From positions 1 to 64,000 of the forward strand of contig JBBHKE010002350.1 in NCBI GenBank assembly GCA_037447655.1: a stretch of DNA of 64,000 nt, read 5' to 3'. The notes beneath the pieces were generated by a model that was given only the letters and a program-made list of their open reading frames with translations, made no database searches and had not been told where the DNA came from. Source of the DNA: Zygnema cylindricum. Lineage: Eukaryota; Streptophyta; Zygnematophyceae; Zygnematales; Zygnemataceae. How positions within the stretch are numbered: position 1 is the first letter of the stretch; each line of letters opens with the position of its first letter. Shown here in pieces: positions 57,067 to 64,000 of the stretch. The translations under genes and the position numbers were made by a program.

Positions 57067-57350
57067 GTCATAGGAATTGGGACTCTTGAACGCAATCTTC
57101 CTCGAACTAAACACGAGCGAGATAAAACCCATGCAGAAACAACAAAAAAAATTGAAATATTCTCACCTCTTGCTCTATCACAAGGAAAATCAAATAACTC
57201 AAATTGGAGCTCGAATACACGCGGTAAAAGATGTTTAGAGAGCATGTTTGGAAAGTATACCATGATGGTATAGCTGGAATCTTTTCGATTACGCATTTGG
57301 TATCACGTAGAATTAGTTGGAAGAAACCAAAATATCGAAAGTTTTATCTG
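54153..57350 (+). repeat. Left arm of the giant palindrome
   Basis: From 54165 to 57350 the sequence is mirrored by about 57354-60340. Clear matches include ttttagggttttt.aa.ttattagggttaacttaaaaa, accatttatatcattattttt, gtggtcgtcgttcaaagacgaggtaaaaaatac and tcgattacgcatttggt. With the 52048-52717 segment the full left arm is mirrored out to 60807. The centre is near 57350. The arms are diverged enough to show many indels. Confidence 0.85.
56833..57066 (+). CDS. Intact coiled-coil-like terminal exon of the recombinase element
   Basis: After ctatcttatag an uninterrupted 77-codon frame runs to TAA. It starts VGKSVDSLHIWSQICRRN, then has a helical heptad-like stretch (METs and Leu/Ile spaced in MKETLSSLKEKIDNMVEKL), then a Pro/Arg-rich tail ending SKDE. 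It is in phase with the preceding exon (55898-56117). The mirrored copy at about 57640-57870 is riddled with changes. Alone it could not make a protein; it needs the upstream exons, which are broken. Confidence 0.45.
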   Translation, partial: VGKSVDSLHIWSQICRRNIDFMGEEMCCMKETLSSLKEKIDNMVEKLTHIIQRMDDRGETLHERQPSQPPYRPSKDE

Positions 57351-57353
57351 AAC

Positions 57354-60300
57354 TTTTGCAGATGACTCTCGAATATTATCCTTTCTTCAAAGTAATTCCA
57401 CCTAATTCCAAATGCGCAATCAAAAGGATTTTACCTATACCATTACAGTATGCCTTCCACACATTTTTTACCTTACGTAGTCGGGCTCCAATTTGAGTCA
57501 TCAAAAAAATTGATTTGATTTATTTTGTGATAGAGTAAGAAATGGAAATGTTTCAGTTATTTTGTCGTTTCTACATGGGTTTTATTTTGCTCATTTTCAC
57601 TTTTAGGAAGATTGCGTTAAAAAGCCTTGATTCCCATTGCTAATTCATCTTTTCATAGTCTGTATAGAGTGTGGGACGGTTTTTCTCATGCAACATTTAT
57701 CCGAGAACTTCTATCCTCTGAAAGAACATGAGATAACTTTTTATCGATATTATACATTTTGTCTTGCAAACTAGACTACGTCTTTTTCACACAATATAGT
57801 TTTTTTCCTATAAAATCAATTTTTTTTCTACATGTTCGATTCTAGATAAATAATGAACCTACTAATTTTCTGACCCAAGAGATAGTAATTGACATATTTA
57901 CTTCAATATCAGCAATAAACTTACATATCCGATGCTTTAAAGCAAGTATTTTTTACTTCATCTTTGAACGACGACCAAAAATGAGACAATAACAATTTGT
58001 GTGTGAAGATAGGAAGCTTAAGAAATAAATCTTGCAAAATAACACGGTGCTATAAAAACAAAGTTTTAAGTCATAAAATGATTTGTAGGTAATTTTGAAC
58101 GTTTAAATCTCGTTCAGACGAGAATTTTTTTACACAAAAAAATTTGTATGTTTTTTAATGAAAAAATACTCCATGAAACATAAAAAAAATTGGAAGAGAG
58201 AGGGAGAGGGAAAGAAAAATAATGATAAAAAAAGGGAGAGAAAGAAAGACAAGGTTAAATTTATAAAAGAAAATAAAATAAAATTATCTTAAAAATATAG
58301 GGAAAACAACATAAAAACTGAAAAAAAACAATTGAAAATATAAATAAACAATTGAAAAAACAACAATGAACGAAAATAAACAAAAAACACAAAAAAGGTT
58401 CAAAATGAGAGAAAGGAAAAAATAGAACGAAAACAAGTACAAAAAATGTAATTCAATATACAAGAAAAAAAATAAAATAACATAAAAAATTATAATAAAC
58501 ATAAAATATCAATGATTACTTAACATAAAAAAATAATGATATAAATGGTGGGAGTTTTTTTAAACATACCGTTAGCAACTGTGCATAAGTCATTTCGATC
58601 CACGGTCAAAACATGTCACAAAGAGTAGAAAGGGGTTCCACTGTGAAACGAGGTAAAAAATTATTTACTTGTGTTATTTTTTTGGCTAGAAGCTTAAAGC
58701 AGAATTTAGGTTGATAAAATTGCTATATAAGAATAACAATTTTGTCGGATGTCCAACTTCCCATTAGTTTGATGACTTTTCGATCATCATTGAGATACTC
58801 ACCATAAAAAAAAAAATTTGCAAAAATACAACATAGATATCAAAAATTGTTTATTTGAAATAAATGCATAATAAAAATAAAATGTTGAGTTTAGAAAAAC
58901 GTACCTGCTTGTTGCCAACATCATTGTTTTTTGTCTTCATCCAACGTGCTTTTTGTGGGTTAACGAAATGTTTTTTGTTTTAAATGTTTTTCTAATATGC
59001 TAAAACTATGTGATGTAACCAAGTGGATGCATAAAATATATTGTTTTACTTTCTCTGTTTTTGGCTAAAACTATATTTTTCTGTGTAGGGTTTCTCGTAT
59101 CGAGCTTCTTTTGATGAAAACTTTGAAACTACATTGTATTGTTTAATAGCTCTCTCTCTAAAAAAAATTATTGGGCCACAATATTTAGCGGACAAAAAAT
59201 AAAGTTTAAGTCACGAATGCCTCTAATAAATTCTGCTGTGCTATTTTGCCGATAAAAATAACATGAAACAATATTTAAAAGATTAGTTTTTTTTTTAAAT
59301 AACATGAAACAATCCCTACAAAATTAGTTTATTTTTTTTGTAATGTAGAAACCATTAAAGTAAAACACAACCTCGTTGAATTTTCTGTTTTATAGATTAC
59401 TTAGTGAATTACTTTTCCAATTTTTTGTAACTATTGCCAAATCACGACCTTTGTCCGCCCAAGATAAGAAATATTATACGGAAAAATATCCGCTAACCGA
59501 ACATTTATGGAATCATCGCCACGAATGAGACACGCATGGTTCATGATAAATTGACTTCTACAAAAAACAAAAACAAACCAATAAAGAGACAAAAAATGAC
59601 AATGTTAAAAATGTTGTGGGAGCTATTTTTTGTAACTATGCCAAATCATGACCTTTGTCCGCTCTAGATAAGAAATATTATACGGGAAAACATGTATGGT
59701 ATCATCGCCACGAATGAGACACGCATGGTTCATGATAAATTGACTTCTATAAAAAACAAAAACAAAAAATCAAAGAGAAAAAATGACAATGTTACAAATG
59801 TTGTAGGAGCTTTTTTTTTTTAAATAATGTAGACCACAACTGAGACACGCATTGTTCATGATAAATTGACTCACACAAAAAACAAAAACAAAAAAACAAA
59901 GAGACAAAAATTGACAATGTTACAAATGTAATGAGAGTTTTTTTCTTTTAAAATAATGTATTTTTGCTCTCAAAAAACAAAAAATGCATTATATAAAAAC
60001 AAAAACAAAACAACACATAGACAAAAAATGACAATGTTACAAATATAATGAGAGTCTTTTTTTAAAGAAATGTATTTTTGCTCCTAAAAAACAAAAATTG
60101 CACATAATTTTTGCGTTTTAAATAGATTTTTAAGTTAACCCTAAAAAAATTCAAAAACCCTAAAAAACATTAAACAAAAAACGTGTAAATATCAAGTCAA
60201 ATTAGAAAACTTAAACCCTAAAACAAAAAACAAATCAAATAAGAAATTGAACAAAATATGCACCTAATTAGATTAAGTGTAGAGTTAAAAAATAAAATGA

Positions 60301-60807
60301 ATTGAATTAATGAAATACAATACATACCTCACTTGAATACTGGTGTATGGTTTCATCCCCAATTTTTTTTCTTTGTGTTTTTTTTTGGCCACCTCCAACC
60401 AAAATGTTGAAAACTGTTTGTAATCTTTGAGAGAATACACTTTTCATATATCTTCTTTGCGATCTTCATGATTATTCTTTTTAAAATTTGATGTATTTTT
60501 TTTTCAGACTATTGTAAAAGTTTTTGAATGATACTGTTTTCTCTAAGGTTTTCATTTTTTTTTTTTTTTTTTTTTGGCTAATTGAGTGTGTATGCGTCTT
60601 GGAGTCCTTTCATTCATTGTATGAGTGTGGTATAACTCTTATCTTTGTTACTCCATCAGGTGTAATAGCTACATTTGGGTGCCTTTGTCCACTCTAAATT
60701 TTTTTCAAACTGATTTAAATCATATTGATAAGTTAATGTTGTGTTTGGGTTACACTGTTTTAATGAATCTTTGATGATCCATTCTCTATTTGATGCACTA
60801 TATAGTG
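57354..60807 (-). pseudogene. Crypton/Ndc10-like tyrosine recombinase gene, right-arm copy (decayed)
   Basis: This is the mirror copy on the - strand. Exon matches: about 60430-60340 (exon 1 remnant); about 59560-59450 (IMNHACLIRGDDSINVRLADIF...YLGRT, longer open stretch than the left copy); about 58965-58915 (HxxR exon, now with a stop and the Arg lost); 58795-58570 (KLMGSWTSDK, keeping the Trp that is a stop in the left copy, but with later stops); about 57870-57640 (terminal exon, disrupted). The CPVGAMA exon was not found here. The RG-D-S exon is repeated in tandem upstream (59645-59750 and 59835-59870). The element ends at the palindrome cactatatagtg at about 60796-60807. Confidence 0.6.
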
Positions 60808-61742
60808 GGGGGATTTTTATTCCTACATTGCTAATTTTTATTCCTACATATTCCTACTTCACTATATAGTGAGGGGATTTTTATTCCTACATTGCTAATT
60901 TTTATTCCTACATTGCCATTTTCATCATCTAAAGAACAAATTTTTGACAATTTCCAAATGCGAACTCCGAGACAATATTAGGAAAAAATTGGGAAATTCC
61001 TTTACACTAAGAAACATTGAAAAAAAAATATAAAGAATTAAAAAAATGAAAAATAATAAAAAGAAAATAATAAAAAATACCTTTAAAATTTCTAATTTAA
61101 AAGAACGAAATTAAAATAAAAAAAAGTAAAGGAAAAAAAAGATGAAATAAAAAGAAAATAAAAATAAAAAAACGGAAATATAAAATTGTAGGATTTAGGG
61201 TTATGCTGTGGGATTTAGTGTTATGCTGTGGGATTTAGGGTTATGCTGTGGGATTTAGATGTAGGTTCCAAAACCGGATACGTTAAAACGTAAATCAAAA
61301 CCTAACTCATAAAGTGTACGTAAAAAATAGATTAACGTACGTCCATGTTTACGTACGTTTCAAAACAATACAATTTGAAACGCAATCATTTGCAATACAT
61401 ACTGAAAAACAGGTGGTTCACATTATAGCGTACGGAATTTCGCGCGGAGAGTTCATCTGCATTGGAGTGTACGGAATTCAACTTCGTAGATTAAGCGTTC
61501 TCATGTGACTCGCGGCTGAACCTTGTTAAAGCTATATCGACGGATTAATTGGTAGCGCTTAAAGTGTGAACGTTTATTATATTTTATAGATAATTTTGAA
61601 TCACGAAGGCGGTTTACATGTTCACATGTCACTTGCGTGACGCAATTTATAACGTATGCTATATATGGGAACGCTTCGAGTATGAACACTTTGTTTCGTA
61701 AGTTTTTTTTTTTCCATTTGACCGAATCACCGAGGAGACTCC
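60808..61742 (-). repeat. Right outer arm of the 20.7-kb inverted-repeat block
   Basis: It mirrors 41044-42239 and ends CGAATCACCGAGGAGACTCC. Unlike the left arm it has an internal duplication of cactatatagtg.gggatttttattcctacattgctaattt (60796-60925). It also has four units of ggatttagggttatgctgt (61192-61262). The 64-aa frame at 61314 is in the arm and unsupported. Confidence 0.85.
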
Positions 61743-62880
61743 TAAATAAAATTCTACTAGGGTATCTTAGGGCTTTTAAGCCATATCGCACCGTTCAAAA
61801 TTTTTCCGATGGTCAGATGTGGAAGAACTTTGTCGGACGTAATCTTGTTGCCAAATATCATGCAAGCTTGCCTTTAGATTTTTACATATATCATAAGATG
61901 GTAACACATGTACAGTTATCAATTGATTTCCTGTAGATTTAACGAGAAAAGGCGAAAAAGTCTTCAAACTCCTCCAGGTATTTAGAAACATTGCCGGATA
62001 AAGCATAGCTTGAAGTCGATAAACGGCTGCGATTTCTCGCACGATGAGGTACGGAAAATGTACGGCTTCCCACGCCTACATTCGCAGAAAAAAGTCGCCG
62101 CAATGGAAAGTTGACTTTTTTTAATTATCCTCGAACTTGAACAATTCTTCACACGAAACGGCGATTACACATTTTAGCCAATATCTGACCGTTCATGTTC
62201 ATGTTTTTCCGACGGTTAGATGTGGAAATCTTCTCGTCGGAAAATATTGTACCTTACGCCAAAACGCATGCAAGTTTGCGGTTGCATGCGTCAATAGTTT
62301 GACGACACGTGTACAATTTGCATTGGACGAGTTCTAAAAAGGGAAAAGCTCTTAGACTCTATGAAATGGTTATAGTCCCAAAGCTCAAACATTTCAAACA
62401 TTTCGAATGGTTGAAATCTTGAACTTGGAAGATTTCTCTCTTTTTTCTTTCTTTCTCTTTCTCTTTTTCTCTTCTTTCTCTTCAATTTGATTTTCTTCTT
62501 TCTTCTTTTTCATTTTTGTTTCTTTTTTCATTGGCCTTTTCAGTTTTTGACCTGGTGAAAGGTATTTTTTATTTTCCCTTCATCTTTTTTGAGTGAAATA
62601 TTGTTTACGTAAAAAGCAACATTTTGATTTTTTTCTGAAGTCTCTTGCATTTACCCCTGCAAATAATCACTTTTCTTTGTCACTTTCTGTTTTTTCTTTC
62701 CTTTTTGTTGTAAGGATTCCTTTAATTTTTCCTTTCAGTTTTCTCGACTAGTTCAAAGAAATAGTGCGTGAATCATGGTAAAATGTGACATTTGGTCGCC
62801 CTTTTGAACGGAAGACCTTTTTTGTTTTTATTTTTTTTGTTTATTTGTTTTTGTTTTCTTTTTTTATTTTTTTGTAATAT
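61743..62880. other. Intergenic DNA with a diverged direct repeat and a CT-rich stretch
   Basis: About 200 bp near 61790 (accgttcaaaatttttccgatggtcagatgtgga) recurs in direct orientation near 62188 (accgttcatgttcatgtttttccgacggttagatgtgga). From 62430 onward the + strand is T/C-rich. No gene is supported. Confidence 0.5.
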
Positions 62881-62891
62881 TATGTGAGCAG

Positions 62892-63088
62892 GTAAAACAA
62901 GGGATAAAAACGGAACTTGAAACGACGATTGAAACGGAAATGGAATGGGGAACGGAAACGGAAACGGAACTGGGATGGGGCAACATGGAAACGGACGAAA
63001 CGATGCCGATGATTTCGTCGAGGGAGGTTCCGGAAGGGAAGCTCCGAAAAGTAGAGTTCCGATTTTTAAAAAAGGAAGATTTTGAGGT
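62892..63088 (+). CDS. Possible exon of an unidentified gene
   Basis: A T-rich tract ending tgtgagcag is followed by a stop-free stretch. It opens VKQGIKTELETTIETEM, passes through an acgg-aa repeat coding Glu-Thr pairs, and ends REVPEGKLRKVEFRFLKKEDFE before GAG|gtttga. The acceptor and donor are plausible and the second half has no repeat bias. No family is recognised. A following AG at 63180 in the same phase meets a stop after 10 codons. It could be the 3' part of a gene or a chance open stretch. Confidence 0.3.
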
Positions 63089-63379
63089 TTGACTATTTTA
63101 TTTGGGAGTAAAAGGGAGGGAAAATAAAGGGGGAATTTGTGGTCTTCAATTAAACTTGATTACCTTTTTTTTTTTCTACAGCATATAAAGTGGATTATAA
63201 TTTTCTTTTGCTGAAAATAATATGGATTTTTTTTTATTCGGTTAAGGTTTGAGTTTTCGTAGCATGAATACGTCTATACCATTCTTTCGCACCTGGAACT
63301 TTATGTTGTTTTTTCTTTTAAGTTTTATTTTTTTCACAAGAAATAATGGATATTTTCGTTCCTTTTTTATTTTCTTTTT

Positions 63380-63583
63380 CAGCCATAAATAGTGTGGATA
63401 CTTCAGCTATTTGATCGTTTTTTTTTTCACTCACTGTAAATACTGTGGATATTTTGGTCCTCTATTATAGTGTAAAAAAAAAACAAAATGTAATAGAAAC
63501 AGAAAAAATAAAAATATCCTAAAAAAATATTCGTCGACTTTTTCTTACTCACTCACCTACTCTCACTCACTCTCCCTCTCTTC

Positions 63584-63628
<45 letters not shown>

Positions 63629-63845
63629 TTAATAGTCTGGATACTTTGGCTTGCCATTTCGTCAGGACAATAAATTCTCTCTCTCTCTCTCTCTCTCTCT
63701 CTTAATAGTGTGGATACTTTAGATGTCATTTCTTCAGAATAACAGATTCTCTCTCTCTCCCTCAATCTTTTCTCTTCTTTTCTCTCTTGCCCTCTCTCCC
63801 TCTCTCTCCCCCTCACCCCCTTAATAGTGTGGATACTTTGGCTCG
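63380..63845. repeat. Dispersed 23-bp repeat embedded in CT microsatellites
   Basis: The phrase ttaatagtgtggatactttggct, or a close variant, occurs five times: about 63386, 63436, 63630, 63702 and 63822. Copies 3 to 5 are each preceded by a (CT)n run and followed by ttc.tcagg..aa.a.attc. Frames across the CT runs (Arg/Glu-rich on -) are artefacts. Confidence 0.75.
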
Positions 63846-64000
63846 TCCTTCCTTCAGGGCGGCAAGTTCGGAGAGAGCGTGGAGAGCGTGGAGGCCTACG
63901 AGGGGGGGCAGGGAGAGGGGAGGTTCGGGCTCCCGAGGAGAGGGAGGGAGGGAGGGGAGTGTGGGACATGCGGAACTGGGTTGAGGAGACTGTGCAATGG

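Noticed and set aside
63553-63984. 138-aa Arg/Glu-rich frame on - and a 65-aa frame on +
   Set aside because: Both are translations of CT/GA microsatellites, with no non-repetitive conserved part.

Overview
This window looks like nuclear DNA from an AT-rich, intron-rich and repeat-rich eukaryote. The introns are spliceosomal GT-AG introns from a few hundred bases to about 5 kb. Microsatellites are abundant, and there are small non-autonomous DNA transposons, a decayed Ty1/copia element and large inverted duplications. I cannot name the lineage; a protist or alga seems as likely as anything else. No rRNA, CRISPR, operon or convincing tRNA gene was seen.

There are two conserved host genes, which converge tail to tail. 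On the + strand (8767 to about 17486) is a RIOX1/NO66-type JmjC oxygenase gene. Its first four exons join cleanly. The exon carrying the second half of the JmjC core lacks an AG acceptor and contains a frameshift, and the C-terminal winged-helix part was not found. On the - strand (35605 to 17539) is a complete NAA35/Mak10 gene, the auxiliary subunit of the NatC N-terminal acetyltransferase. I could place 18 exons with consistent phases, giving 2430 nt of coding sequence (809 aa).

The layout is as follows. 1-8130 is a mosaic of nested MITEs. 8130-8766 is the NO66 upstream region with a GA microsatellite. 8767-17490 is NO66, with a 3.15-kb foldback element in its fifth intron. 17539-35605 is NAA35. 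35620-41040 holds a promoter-proximal TGACG array, a TA-flanked MITE and two tandem hAT-type MITEs with 8-bp target duplications. 41044-61742 is a 20.7-kb block bounded by inverted repeats. 61743-64000 is low-complexity DNA with one possible partial exon.

The 20.7-kb block is the most unusual part. Its right half (52048-60807) is a giant imperfect palindrome centred near 57350. Each arm carries the same decayed multi-exon gene, tail to tail. Its exons encode motifs of a Crypton/Ndc10-like tyrosine recombinase: an RGxDS block, RHxDxxxCPVGAMA, HxxR...AT...G, and DREAIKxMGxW. The arms are broken at different places, and parts of the gene have been tandemly re-duplicated within each arm. A 2.1-kb segment of the left arm occurs twice as a direct repeat, bracketing a copia gag-pol relic. 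That relic has six in-frame stops, no frameshift until its 3' break, and has lost its RNase H end.

A recurring theme is short tandem duplication across exon/intron junctions, seen in NAA35 (three places) and in both arms of the recombinase element.
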